The notes below the pieces were generated by a model. The model searched no databases. It had not been told where the DNA came from and saw nothing but the letters and a program-made list of their open reading frames with translations. The position numbers and the translations under genes were made by a program. A stretch of 64,000 nucleotides of DNA, taken from positions 62,001 to 126,000 of the forward strand of contig CAVOJU010000025.1 in the NCBI GenBank assembly GCA_963696315.1. Reading direction: 5' to 3'. The DNA is from CAWKEY01 sp963696315 (GTDB lineage Bacteria > Pseudomonadota > Gammaproteobacteria > Methylococcales > Methylomonadaceae). Positions within the stretch are counted from its first letter, which is position 1. Each line of letters begins with the position of its first letter. This document shows positions 1 through 7,585 of the stretch, in pieces.

Positions 1-568
1 GGCACAGTCGTGCATCCCGCATGTCGGTATTATTCATTGTAGCGCCAGCAAAATTGGCGAGTGACAGATCAGCCCCCCGAAAATCAGCTCCGGTGCAATC
101 CGCCTTATAAAACACTGCTTCCCTTAATCGCGCCCGGCTGAGATTGGCATGCCGCAAATCCGCCTCCGTTAAATCTGTTTTGGTAAGGGTCGCATCAGTA
201 AGTACCGTGTTGAACATTCTGGTTTTCTTCAATGTCGCCATCCCGAGGCCAGCCCTTTCTGCACGGGCATCTTCCAGATTGGCTTCCGAGAGATTGGCTC
301 CAGTCAACTCGACATCATTAAGTTTTGCCTTGACCAGGCTTGCCAGGCTGAAATCAGCCTTAAAAAGAAAGGCTCCGCTTAGGTCGGCCTCAGACAGATC
401 GGCTTTGACAAAATTGGCTCCCATAAGATGCAACCCTGATAAATCCTCGCCACGCAAAGATACTCCCTTGAAATTAAGCTCAGCCGGCGGAATTCTTTCC
501 TTCGGGTTGTCGCGGAGCCGCTGGATAACCTTAAGTGCATCCTCTTTTGCAACAAAATCCTTGGTCAT
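1..568 (-). CDS. Pentapeptide-repeat protein (partial, runs off window start)
   Basis: Reading the minus strand from an ATG at 568 gives an open frame of about 189 codons with no stop before the window edge, so the C-terminus is missing. After a short N-terminal segment (MTKDFVAKEDALKV) the protein is a run of pentapeptide repeats of the A(D/N)Lxx type, for example GANFVKADLSEADLSGA, SEANLEDA and GADFRGADLSLANF. These fold into a right-handed quadrilateral beta-helix. Family members range from DNA-gyrase protectors to structural or effector proteins; nothing here tells which. The N-terminal segment does not look like a signal peptide. Certain as to family, unknown as to role. Confidence 0.85.
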   Translation of the reverse strand, partial: MTKDFVAKEDALKVIQRLRDNPKERIPPAELNFKGVSLRGEDLSGLHLMGANFVKADLSEADLSGAFLFKADFSLASLVKAKLNDVELTGANLSEANLEDARAERAGLGMATLKKTRMFNTVLTDATLTKTDLTEADLRHANLSRARLREAVFYKADCTGADFRGADLSLANFAGATMNNTDMRDARLC

Positions 569-635
569 ATATTTACCTTCTTAAAAAGTGTTTCTGGTAC
601 GAGCCATGACATAAGATAGCTTATGCTACGCGTCC

Positions 636-669
636 AGCAAGTAGCCCGTATGCAGCGCGAGCGGAATAC
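636..669 (+). repeat. REP element flanking the RAYT gene (copy 1)
   Basis: This 34-base sequence recurs as an exact reverse complement at 1265-1298, so two copies in opposite orientation bracket the transposase gene. Each begins with the GTAG tetranucleotide (641-644 here) followed by an imperfect palindrome whose arms are CCCGTAT and ATACGGG (one mismatch in this copy). GTAG plus hairpin is the known signature of REP elements mobilised by REP-associated tyrosine transposases. Confidence 0.8.
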
Positions 670-695
670 AGGAAAACACCCCCCTGACTTGTAAT

Positions 696-1232
696 TTATG
701 GTTTATTCTCGAACATCCATAGCATGTAGCTCTTGATTTGTACCTGCCCAATTTCTAGGCAAAATGCCATCTCGAACATATCTATGAAAAGAAAATACTG
801 CCAATGTGCGGCGGATTGAACTAGGCCGTGTTTGACGGGGTTGTAATGGATATAATCCAAATGTCGAAAATAATCGGTTTCGTCCCTAATCATGTGTTCC
901 CAGAAACGCTTTTGCCAAACATCGTATTCACTCCGATTATTTTTGGCTCCGGCTTTCCCCGCTTTATTTAACGCTTTGGTGAATGAGCTTTTTATCGCCC
1001 GCCAACGTCCTGAATAATCGGAATCATTTTCGGGTAATGTCCAAACCGTATGTAAGTGCTCTGGAAGAACAACAATACTATCGATAACGAATGGACGTTT
1101 ATTAAGTTCTTCTCTAAATGCGTGCCGCAACAACTGAATGTTATCTGTTAACGTGGATGCTTTTCTGTTTTTTAAGGTAACTGTAAAAAAATAGCACCCG
1201 CCGGGCATATAATTACGCCTGTAATTAACCAT
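696..1232 (-). CDS. REP-associated tyrosine transposase (RAYT, Y1/IS200-like)
   Basis: A 178-residue single-domain Y1 transposase of the TnpA-REP family. The HUH-type metal-binding motif appears as H59-L-H61 inside VVLPEHLHTVWTLPE, and the catalytic tyrosine is probably Y127 in HLDYIHYNPVKHG; both motifs are diagnostic of RAYTs. These are single-copy domesticated relatives of IS200/IS605 transposases that cut and rejoin single-stranded REP hairpins. The two inverted REP copies at 636-669 and 1265-1298 are its likely substrate. The frame is intact and the length is normal for the family, so activity is plausible. The last 35 or so residues are not conserved motifs I recognise. Confidence 0.9.
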   Translation of the reverse strand: MVNYRRNYMPGGCYFFTVTLKNRKASTLTDNIQLLRHAFREELNKRPFVIDSIVVLPEHLHTVWTLPENDSDYSGRWRAIKSSFTKALNKAGKAGAKNNRSEYDVWQKRFWEHMIRDETDYFRHLDYIHYNPVKHGLVQSAAHWQYFLFIDMFEMAFCLEIGQVQIKSYMLWMFENKP

Positions 1233-1264
1233 AAAACTGATAGCTTACCTTAATCATTTAACCC

Positions 1265-1298
1265 GTATTCCGCTCGCGCTGCATACGGGCTACTTGCT
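1265..1298 (-). repeat. REP element flanking the RAYT gene (copy 2)
   Basis: Exact reverse complement of 636-669. On the minus strand it reads GTAG followed by the palindrome CCCGTAT...ATACGGG, here with perfect arms. The TAG of its GTAG tetranucleotide (minus strand, 1292-1290) serves as the stop codon of the DUF2442 gene, so the element sits partly inside that reading frame and supplies its last residues. Confidence 0.8.
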
Positions 1299-1562
1299 AT
1301 TTTCTTTTGCTTTAAGTGGGAAACGCTCCGGATGTTCAATTATTTCTTTTGTTAAATCAACATCAATATCAGGCCAATAGAAATGGCCAGAGGATTGCTC
1401 CTCTACATTGATAATCGATTTAACAGCCTGATCTTTAAACCAAGGGAAATAATCATAGGGCATGAACAGCTCCTTATTGTGAGCTAAAAGCCATACTCCA
1501 TGGGTTGTGATGTTGGTAACCTCAACCGCTAAAGTGCTGTTGCCATGCGCCAATGAGCTCAT
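1290..1562 (-). CDS. DUF2442 domain protein
   Basis: A 90-residue protein matching the DUF2442 pattern: GVWLLAHNKELFMPYDYFPWF followed by a region ending in WPDIDVDLTKEIIEHPERFPL. DUF2442 proteins typically sit immediately downstream of DUF4160 genes, as here, and the pair is often regarded as a toxin-antitoxin-like module, but a toxic activity is not established. The start overlaps the end of the upstream DUF4160 frame by 41 bases, implying translational coupling. The last residues (ENSK) and the stop are encoded by REP sequence, so the original C-terminus may have been changed when the REP arrived. Confidence 0.8.
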   Translation of the reverse strand: MSSLAHGNSTLAVEVTNITTHGVWLLAHNKELFMPYDYFPWFKDQAVKSIINVEEQSSGHFYWPDIDVDLTKEIIEHPERFPLKAKENSK

Positions 1563-1761
1563 TGTAATGAACCTCCACTAATGATTCGATTTCTTTCAAT
1601 TGCTTTCTTGAGTAATGATGATTGATTGCAAGTTCAATTTCTGGCTCAAACCAAAATTTTGCTTCGCCATCTCCTGAAACCACATGAACATGCATTCGCT
1701 CTTCTTCCCTTGAAAAAAAGAAGAATCTATACCCGCTTTCTGTAAACACTGTAGGACTCAT
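1522..1761 (-). CDS. DUF4160 domain protein
   Basis: A 79-residue protein with the DUF4160 hallmarks: MSPTVF near the N-terminus, the aromatic run YRFFFFSREEERMHVHV, a (E/D)GEAKFWFEPEIELA segment and a C-terminal helix ending EVHYNELIGAWQQHF. Function is unknown; members are usually paired with DUF2442 as they are here, overlapping by 41 bases. It is the first gene of the pair and lies downstream (minus strand) of the putative cassette array, 67 bases beyond a GTTAGGC sequence, so it could itself be a former cassette, though this is not shown. Confidence 0.8.
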   Translation of the reverse strand: MSPTVFTESGYRFFFFSREEERMHVHVVSGDGEAKFWFEPEIELAINHHYSRKQLKEIESLVEVHYNELIGAWQQHFSG

Positions 1762-1852
1762 ATTTTTCTTGCACCCAACACCAAAATCAGCCAGAAAATT
1801 TAGTTGGTTGGATAGAGCGGGAGCGAAGCCTAACCACTTAAGGCTCCGATTT

Positions 1853-1883
1853 GTTGGGCTTCATTGCATTCAACCCAACCTAC
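1853..1883 (-). repeat. Second class of REP-like hairpin (GTAG plus GTTGGG palindrome)
   Basis: On the minus strand GTAG is followed by GTTGGGTT, a 10-base loop and AAGCCCAAC, an imperfect hairpin of the REP type but unrelated in sequence to the elements around the RAYT. It lies inside what should be the right half of the attC site of the DUF4062 cassette, and is followed by another small palindrome (GGTTAGGC...ATCCAACC, 1804-1835). Confidence 0.5.
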
Positions 1884-1908
1884 GCGCTGCAACGATTTGT
1901 TAGAGAGC
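1884..1908 (-). other. Left half of a probable integron attC site (DUF4062 cassette end)
   Basis: On the minus strand the DUF4062 stop codon lies within GCTCTCTAAC, followed by AAATCGTTGCAGCGC. This resembles the R'' and L'' boxes of an attC site. GCTCTCTAAC is the exact 10-base reverse complement of GTTAGAGAGC at the start of the same cassette (2770-2761), as expected if both form one R''/R' pair in the circular cassette. The complementary right half is not found; a REP-like hairpin stands there instead. Confidence 0.5.
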
Positions 1909-2751
1909 ATCTGCCACCGCCCATCCTTCGTGGGTCAGCTCGAATATCTCACCTTTGTAGCCGCGACCAACAACCAGACCCTTGCTTTCCAAGTTTCGAA
2001 GCGCGCCGTCCCATCGTGAGAATTCGCGCCGACTCTCTTCACCGAAAGATGTCTTCCCGGCCTGAATTTGTTGGCCTCCCATATACTCCATCCGTGCGAT
2101 CATGCCGTTTTCGTCCGCCGACGCAGCTTTGAGCAAAGCCGCTTCTTCCTCGGACAAATCGAACTTTAGTTTTGCAGGGGAAGCCTGAACTACCTCGGGA
2201 GTAGGGCTATCCACTTGCGGGGTATCGAGAATGTCGCGCAGATAGTCGTTCTTGTTGAGGCAAAGCTGCAACTGCTTCGATAGTTTCTGGCGAAATTGGT
2301 CCGCATTGTCATAGGTTTCAATCAGACCCTGCTGCTGCCACTTTTTTCGAATCTCCTTGACCTGGTTGTACTGAGCGAGATCGACGCTATCAAGTTCAAC
2401 TGGCCTTGAAGAGAAGTAAATCATCGCAGGCTTCCCTGCAGCCACGTGTTCTTCAATCTCTTCGACCGTGCCGCTCGGGGATCTGCCGGTAGGCGTTCCG
2501 AGACGGGTCCAGAACACCCCAACCAAGATGTCGCAATCCTTGAGGATTCGCTTGTTGATGAGTTCTTGCGGCCTCTCGCCCAATTCAGGCGAAGAATGAG
2601 ATTCCCAGCTAACTGCCGCCAACATGATCTTCGAGCGCTGAGCATTCACGTCGTTCCAATCATGGATCACGCTTCGGGCTATCTCCCTTTCTTCGGCTAC
2701 GTCTCCGGGAGAGGCAATCATTACGGGGACGACGGTTGCTTTATACGCCAT
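1900..2751 (-). CDS. DUF4062 domain protein with C-terminal winged-helix-like region (putative defence effector)
   Basis: A 283-residue protein. Residues about 8-100 match DUF4062 (PVMIASPGDVAEEREIARSVI, then ILKDCDILVGVFWTRLGTPT and SGTVEEIEEHVAAGKP), a Rossmann-like domain found at the N-terminus of many multidomain signalling and STAND-type proteins. The C-terminal 80 residues (EEEAALLKAASADENGMIARM through GYKGEIFELTHEGWAVADAL) look like a winged helix. No enzymatic residues can be assigned. The ATG lies 18 bases after a GTTAGAG core-site-like sequence and the stop codon is inside its complement, the tight packaging typical of an integron cassette gene. The neighbour is a TIR gene. An antiphage role is inference only. 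Confidence 0.75.
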   Translation of the reverse strand: MAYKATVVPVMIASPGDVAEEREIARSVIHDWNDVNAQRSKIMLAAVSWESHSSPELGERPQELINKRILKDCDILVGVFWTRLGTPTGRSPSGTVEEIEEHVAAGKPAMIYFSSRPVELDSVDLAQYNQVKEIRKKWQQQGLIETYDNADQFRQKLSKQLQLCLNKNDYLRDILDTPQVDSPTPEVVQASPAKLKFDLSEEEAALLKAASADENGMIARMEYMGGQQIQAGKTSFGEESRREFSRWDGALRNLESKGLVVGRGYKGEIFELTHEGWAVADAL

Positions 2752-2763
2752 GTCTCAAATGCT

Positions 2764-2830
2764 CTCTAACGATAAGATCGACGCGAAACCGCGTAGCGGT
2801 TGAGCGATCGGCTAGAGCGCCTTGTTGGGC
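2764..2830 (-). other. attC recombination site (integron cassette junction)
   Basis: On the minus strand this 67-base element starts with GCCCAAC (R'' box, RYYYAAC consensus), continues AAGGCGCTCTAGCCGATCG, has an inner palindrome AACCGC-TAC-GCGGTT flanked by GATCG/CGATC, and ends with GTTAGAG (R' box, close to GTTRRRY). It lies between the TIR stop codon and the DUF4062 start codon, exactly where a cassette junction should be. The R'' box is nearly complementary to GTTGGGGC at 3768-3761, just upstream of the TIR gene, as expected for the TIR cassette's own ends. Confidence 0.65.
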
Positions 2831-2840
2831 CATGACCCAT

Positions 2841-3746
2841 CTACACATGAGAAAAGCATGCATTGGAAAGTTCTCTCAAACGGCTCGAATTAAGGGGGCC
2901 TCTGTTACGGATATTCTCTTTAAGCTGTGCTTCGCGCGCCATTGCAGACATAACTTCGTACATCTTTGACCCATCCCACATTTCCTTCAATTCATTTTCC
3001 CAGACGTCTTCGTAAGTGCCATTGATGCCCATCTTTAAAACACATCCAGAGGACAGCCCAGCATCGCACAAAACTTTTGATAACCCTATTCCTTGGTCAT
3101 TAAATATTAGCTTGTAGCTGAACGACCATTTCATACCCAACTCGGGCACATCCTTATTCCACGGCAGTTTGAGAGTATCCACAATATAGTTGATTGTTTG
3201 ATCGGCAGTGGCCGATAAATCCCAATCCATCCTAAAGAACTTATCGAATCGAGTAGAGTATAGGTATATGAAATCAGCATTTGACTTTGAAATGTCAGGC
3301 CAAGGATATAGTGGTTTGTTGTCAGCGACGACTGACGCCTCTCTGTCTTTGCCCCATACGCCAAGCAACTCACCCAGCCCGCTATCATAATTAACACGGA
3401 AATCGGCATAGCGACGGTGCTTCAAGAGAAGCGGTACATCGCAGTCTTCAATAAGAACAGGAAGAAGAAATGTCCCGCCTATTGCTACTTGGTGTATCAA
3501 AGCAGCATTAAGCTCTTCTGTAACCCATCGTGACAGAACCGAGGCTTTTGACAGTACGATCAAGAAATATTTTGACTGCGACAGACCTTCATTTATGCCA
3601 CCGGTAACGCTGTCACCCACGCGAAGATCAAACTTGTCGTACCAAACTGGAATCTCTCGCGATGCCAAATCGGCCACAAGGCGATCCACAAAGGCTTTGT
3701 CGCTGCTTGAATGGGAAACGAAAACCTTCCCAATTGGTGCGGTCAT
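2841..3746 (-). CDS. TIR domain protein (putative NAD-consuming defence effector)
   Basis: A 301-residue protein. Residues 6-140 form a TIR domain: KVFVSHSSSDKAFVDRL (box 1), VWYDKFDLRVGDSV (box 2), YFLIVLSKASVLSRW and TEELNAAL. W74 and E78 stand in the W-x3-E arrangement that carries the catalytic glutamate in NADase TIR domains. The rest (150-301) is a domain I do not recognise, possibly a sensor. There is no membrane segment. The start codon follows an AGGAG-type ribosome site 15-18 bases after a cassette core-like GTTGGGG, and attC follows the stop. TIR proteins in such settings are mostly antiphage effectors by abortive NAD depletion; that role is inferred from family and context. Confidence 0.85.
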   Translation of the reverse strand: MTAPIGKVFVSHSSSDKAFVDRLVADLASREIPVWYDKFDLRVGDSVTGGINEGLSQSKYFLIVLSKASVLSRWVTEELNAALIHQVAIGGTFLLPVLIEDCDVPLLLKHRRYADFRVNYDSGLGELLGVWGKDREASVVADNKPLYPWPDISKSNADFIYLYSTRFDKFFRMDWDLSATADQTINYIVDTLKLPWNKDVPELGMKWSFSYKLIFNDQGIGLSKVLCDAGLSSGCVLKMGINGTYEDVWENELKEMWDGSKMYEVMSAMAREAQLKENIRNRGPLNSSRLRELSNACFSHV

Positions 3747-4012
3747 CTACTCTCCTTTTAGCCCCAACAAGTGATTATCCAGGTCTGGTTATCTTGCACT
3801 TCTCTTATCCTCAGTCGACAAGAATGACTTTTAAAACAAGGCTCTCTAAACCGGACAACCTGCAAAAACGCATAAAAACAGTTTGCGGATAATGCCGGAT
3901 GCTTGCGCTTTTAATTGGGATTATTTCCGTATGTTTCAGCACAATTCTGTTAATGCCAATAGCATGGCATTAACAAATCAGCTTTTGCCGAACAATCCGA
4001 AATGAACTCGAA

Positions 4013-4351
4013 TTAACCCGGCGGCCAGTGCATCGGGCGGCCGCCTAAGAGATGCAAATGCAGGTGATAAACAGCCTGTCCGGCGTTCCGGTTGCAGTTG
4101 AATACGGTTCGGTAGCCTTCTTCCGCGATGCCTTCCCGTTCGGCCAGTTTGACGGCCGTTTGCAATAGGCGGCTGGCTATGGGGCCATCCTCCAGATCAT
4201 TCAGGGTGGGAATATGCGTTTTGGGAATAATCAGAATATGCACCGGCGCCTGCGGGTTTATGTCTCTGAACGCCAAAACCTGATCGTCTTCATAGACCGT
4301 ATCCGGTTTGATCTCTCCGGCAACCATTTTGCAAAACAAACAATCTGACAT
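4013..4351 (-). CDS. hinT: HIT-family purine nucleoside phosphoramidase
   Basis: A 112-residue histidine-triad protein. The N-terminal CLFCKMVAGEIKPDTVYEDDQVLAFRDI and the triad at H96, H98 and H100 (YHLHLHLLGG) place it in the HinT branch, which hydrolyses adenosine 5'-phosphoramidates and aminoacyl-adenylates in the cytoplasm. C3 and C6 match the zinc-binding N-terminal cysteines seen in many bacterial members. It is the usual length and ends WPPG, as many HinT proteins do. It stands alone on the minus strand upstream of nothing obviously related; recR lies about 220 bases away on the upstream side. Confidence 0.93.
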   Translation of the reverse strand: MSDCLFCKMVAGEIKPDTVYEDDQVLAFRDINPQAPVHILIIPKTHIPTLNDLEDGPIASRLLQTAVKLAEREGIAEEGYRTVFNCNRNAGQAVYHLHLHLLGGRPMHWPPG

Positions 4352-4489
4352 ATTTTCCCCTTAAACCTTAATTCCATATCATTGAGCGTGTTGCCCGCGG
4401 GGCGGGTATCCAGTGACAAGGATATTGATTTTATGCCCTCCATGGCTTCTCGGCAACCGCTCCTGCGTTGCCCTACCTCCTGCATCCAT

Positions 4490-4545
4490 GCAGTCGTGAA
4501 TTCCGGCAATCCATGCCGGAATGACGGATCTGTGTATACCGCTAC
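4490..4545. repeat. Dispersed palindromic repeat (ATTCCGGC/GCCGGAAT type)
   Basis: Between hinT and recR the sequence GAATTCCGGCAATCC followed by ATGCCGGAATGACGG forms an inverted repeat. A closely related palindrome occurs at 63229-63258. Such intergenic hairpins are common dispersed elements in proteobacteria. The surrounding 4352-4574 region holds no gene I can support. Confidence 0.5.
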
Positions 4546-4574
4546 GCCTTGAACCTTGAACCTTGAACCTAATT

Positions 4575-5171
4575 TTAAATCTCTTTGCGCCCTTTAAAGG
4601 CGTGCGACAGGGTGCCGCTGTCAATATATTCGAGCTCGCCGCCCATCGGCACGCCGTGGGCAATACGGCTGGCCTGCACCTGATGTTTTCTGGCCAGTTC
4701 GCCGATAAAATAGGCGGTGGCCTCGCCTTCCACGGTCGAGTTGGTCGCCAGTATCAATTCCTTGATTTCTCCGCTTGCCAGGCGTTGCTCCAGCAGCTCC
4801 AGACCCAGTTCATCCGGCCCTATGCCATCCAGCGGCGACAAGCGCCCATGCAGCACAAAATAACGGCCCTTGAATACGCTCGCCTGTTCCACAATCCAGA
4901 CGTCCGCAGGGCTTTCGACGATGCAGAGGCTGGCATCATCCCTTGATTTATCTTCGCAAATCGCGCAGCAATCGCCTTCGGTCAGGGTGCGGCAGTGCCG
5001 GCAATAGCCGATTTCCTCGACGGCCCGCAACAGGGTTTCGGCCAGGGTTCTGGCGCTGTTGCGGTCGCGCTGCAGCAATTGAAAAGCCATGCGTTGTGCG
5101 GTTTTCGGCCCCACCCCGGGCAAACAGCATAAAGTCTGCATCAACTGCCCTAACAAACCTTTTTTTTGCAT
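4575..5171 (-). CDS. recR: Recombination mediator protein RecR
   Basis: A 198-residue protein with all RecR parts in order: N-terminal helix-hairpin-helix (LCCLPGVGPKTAQRMAF), a C4 zinc finger (CRHC...CCAIC, residues about 57-72), a Toprim domain (LCIVESPADVWIVEQ through ATNSTVEGEATAYF) and a C-terminal Walker-B-like region (SRIAHGVPMGGELEYIDSGTL). It loads RecA onto gapped DNA with RecF and RecO. It follows ybaB by 1 base on the minus strand, and dnaX precedes ybaB, the conserved dnaX-ybaB-recR operon order of gammaproteobacteria. Confidence 0.96.
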   Translation of the reverse strand: MQKKGLLGQLMQTLCCLPGVGPKTAQRMAFQLLQRDRNSARTLAETLLRAVEEIGYCRHCRTLTEGDCCAICEDKSRDDASLCIVESPADVWIVEQASVFKGRYFVLHGRLSPLDGIGPDELGLELLEQRLASGEIKELILATNSTVEGEATAYFIGELARKHQVQASRIAHGVPMGGELEYIDSGTLSHAFKGRKEI

Positions 5172-5172
5172 G

Positions 5173-5496
5173 TTAAAACGGCAGCTGGAATCCTGGAGGC
5201 AGTGGAATTCCGGCGGTAATATCGGCCATTTTTTCTTTTTTCATTTTTGCGACTTTGTTGACGGCATCATTGATAGCGGCCGCGACCAGGTCTTCCAGCA
5301 TGTCCTTGTCTTCACCCAGCAAAGAGGGATCGATGGTGACTTTTCTGGCTTCGCGCTTACCGGTCATCAATATGGTCACCAGGCCGCCGCCGGATTCGCC
5401 CATCACTTGCATGGCGGCTATATCTTCCTGCGCTTTTTTGATGTCTTCCTGCATTTTTTGGGCTTGCTGCATGATGTTGCCCAGTGCGTTTTTCAT
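5173..5496 (-). CDS. ybaB: YbaB/EbfC family nucleoid-associated protein
   Basis: A 107-residue protein starting KNALGNIMQQAQKMQEDI, a coiled-coil helix typical of YbaB, followed by the beta-sheet core GLVTILMTGKREARKVTIDPSLL and a helix NDAVNKVAKMKKEKM. It binds DNA as a dimer. It is located between dnaX and recR with spacings of 21 bases and 1 base, so the three are co-transcribed, as in Escherichia coli. Confidence 0.95.
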   Translation of the reverse strand: MKNALGNIMQQAQKMQEDIKKAQEDIAAMQVMGESGGGLVTILMTGKREARKVTIDPSLLGEDKDMLEDLVAAAINDAVNKVAKMKKEKMADITAGIPLPPGFQLPF

Positions 5497-5517
5497 GTTA
5501 TTTCTCCAAATCTGTGG

Positions 5518-7139
5518 TCACACAGGCTCTATCGTGCCGGGCAAAACCCGGGCGTCGAAATGCTCTTTTAAAGCCTGAATATTTTCATCTGAATGAATGG
5601 CGTCAACGGCAGCCTGCTGCCGGTCTTCGCGTTGTTTTGCCAATTGCACAGCCGGCGTTTCAATGGCTGCTTTTTTGGTATTGATCACCAGTTTAAGCGG
5701 GGTTCCCCGGTAGGCCTGCAAAGCCTTTTGCAATTTTTCTTCGGTAACGGGGCTGCGAATTTGCTTGTGCCCCGCATCCAAAATCAAGGTACAAACTTTA
5801 TCGTCAATATGCTCCAGCACACAATTATTAGCCAGCTCTTTGGTCAAGCCGCTCAGCTTCATTGCCGCAATCATTTCCGCCCACTGCATATTGGGTTTTG
5901 TAGCCACGCCGTCCTGTAGGCTTTGTTCAGCGACGTTTGCTGCCTGCCCGGTTACCGGCGGTTTATAAACAGCTTGCGGCTGACCAGAAGCAGGCTGTGC
6001 AGCGGTGCTGTTGATAAGCTCCCGAACCGGCGCCGGTTTAGCGGGCTTTGATGCCGTAGTGACCGGCCTGAACGTCAGCATGCGCAGCATGACCATTTCA
6101 AAACCGCTGCGCGGATCGGGTGCCAAGTCCAGGTCTTTTTGCCCCAGCAAGCCGATCTGATAATACAACTGAACATCTTCGGGTGTAAGTTGCGCCGCCA
6201 GGGCCGCAATCATGTCCACATCAAAATCCTGATCCAGCGCCGACGGCAGGTGCTGCACCAGCGCCACGCGGTGCAGCACCTGCAAAATCTGCTGCAGGAC
6301 ATCGCTGAAATCAGGGGTCAAATCGGCAATCTCGTTGATCTTATCAAGGATTGCCGCGGCATCGGCATTGGCCAGCGCGGTTAAAATGTCTTCAACCGGT
6401 TGCTGGGCCACGGTGCCGAGCATGGCGCTGACAGTTTCAGCACTGACCTTGCCATTGCCATAAACAATAGCCTGATCCAACAGACTTAAACCGTCGCGCA
6501 TACTGCCGTCAGCGGCACGGGATAATAATTTTAATGCCGCCGCCTCGGCTTCAATTTTTCCTCGCCGAGAATAAATTCCATCTGTTTAAATATCTGCCCC
6601 GGCAGCAAACGCTTCAGATTGAACTGCAGGCAACGCGACAACACGGTCACGGGAATTTTGTGCGGATCGGTGGTGGCCAGCAGAAACTTGACATGCGGCG
6701 GCGGCTCTTCCAGGGTTTTCAACAAGGCGTTGAAACTATGCCCGGACAGCATGTGCACCTCGTCAATCAGATAGACTTTATAGCGTCCTTGATTGGGTGC
6801 GTATTGAACGTTGTCCAGCAAATCGCGGGTATCTTCGACTTTGGTGCGCGATGCCGCATCGACTTCGATCAAATCCAGAAACCGGCCTTCATCCAGATCA
6901 CGGCAAACAGCGCATTCACCGCAAGGATTATAATCCTGAAGATTTTCGCAATTAATGGCTTTGGCCAGGATTCTGGCAATGGTGGTTTTGCCTACGCCGC
7001 GCGTTCCGGTAAATAAATAGGCATGGTGAAGCCGATCATGCTGCAAAGCGTTCATTAACGATTTGACGACATGCTCTTGTCCGACAACTTCTGTGAAATT
7101 ATGAGGACGCCATTTTCTGGCGAGAACCTGGTAATTCAT
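5518..7139 (-). CDS. dnaX: DNA polymerase III subunits gamma and tau (frameshifted as read)
   Basis: The clamp-loader ATPase. The start is the ATG at 7139 (MNYQVLARKWRP), preferred over an upstream in-frame ATG because all DnaX proteins begin here. The N-terminal part has Walker A (GTRGVGKTT), the four-cysteine zinc module (CGECAVCRDLD), Walker B (YLIDEVHML) and the SRC sensor (LSRCLQF). The frame breaks at a run of five T on the plus strand (6555-6559): one more A on the coding strand would join EEKIEAEAAALKLL to the downstream frame beginning SMRDGLSLLDQAIVYG. The C-terminal tau-like part continues to 5518. dnaX is essential, so a sequencing error is more likely than loss. The break lies near codon 195, far from the known programmed frameshift site of E. 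coli dnaX. Confidence 0.92.
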
Positions 7140-7161
7140 TGCAGGCTCGAATGATAGTAGT

Positions 7162-7275
<114 letters not shown>

Positions 7276-7585
7276 ATTACACAATCAGCCTCGACGGCTA
7301 AAGGACGGCCATTATCGTTGAATCAATTTGATAATACAAGCCGGGAGGGCATATTTTTTGCGGAAAGTTAAAGATAACCACGTGATCACAGGAACACTGA
7401 GCCCACAATAGGTGCAATGATCAAAATTATGATCTTTGCACCCTCTCTGGTGACTGGTTTTATAAGTCTGCTTGGATAAGCAGACTTGCCATCCCCATGA
7501 TTTAACTGCCGCTTGCAGAACCGAAAAGTCGCCTCCCGGCTCATCCTAGGGATGGACTGTTCAATCGCCAAACCCCTTGCTCAAT
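7276..7585. other. Gene-free stretch with hairpins downstream of the antiporter gene
   Basis: No gene is supported here. Two strong hairpins are present: 7411-7442 (GGTGCAA...TTGCACC with GATCA/TGATC inner arms) and 7464-7487 (AAGTCTGCTT, loop GGAT, AAGCAGACTT). A longer-range pairing CCATCCC/GGGATGG (about 7490-7556) encloses a GC-rich segment. They lie just after the antiporter stop codon and may form its 3' end, although no U-tract follows either hairpin. Confidence 0.5.

Noticed and set aside
144..584. A plus-strand frame of 146 codons
   Set aside because: It is the antisense of the pentapeptide-repeat gene; the repeat pattern is clear only on the minus strand.
1828..1905. A complete attC site ending at GTTAGGC (1834-1828)
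   Set aside because: The two halves are not complementary; the right part is REP-like hairpins. Only the left half was annotated.
6500..6600. Programmed frameshifting in dnaX
   Set aside because: The break is near codon 195, inside the ATPase region, where no functional truncated product is expected; the E. coli-type A AAA AAG site is much further downstream.
7518..7542. GAGCCG...CGGTTC pairing (minus strand) like the basal stem of group II intron domain V
   Set aside because: The interior is 13 bases rather than about 22, no GNRA tetraloop is present, and no reverse-transcriptase or other intron domain is near.
7386..7571. Minus-strand 61-codon frame after the antiporter gene
   Set aside because: It runs through strong hairpins and shows no protein-like features.
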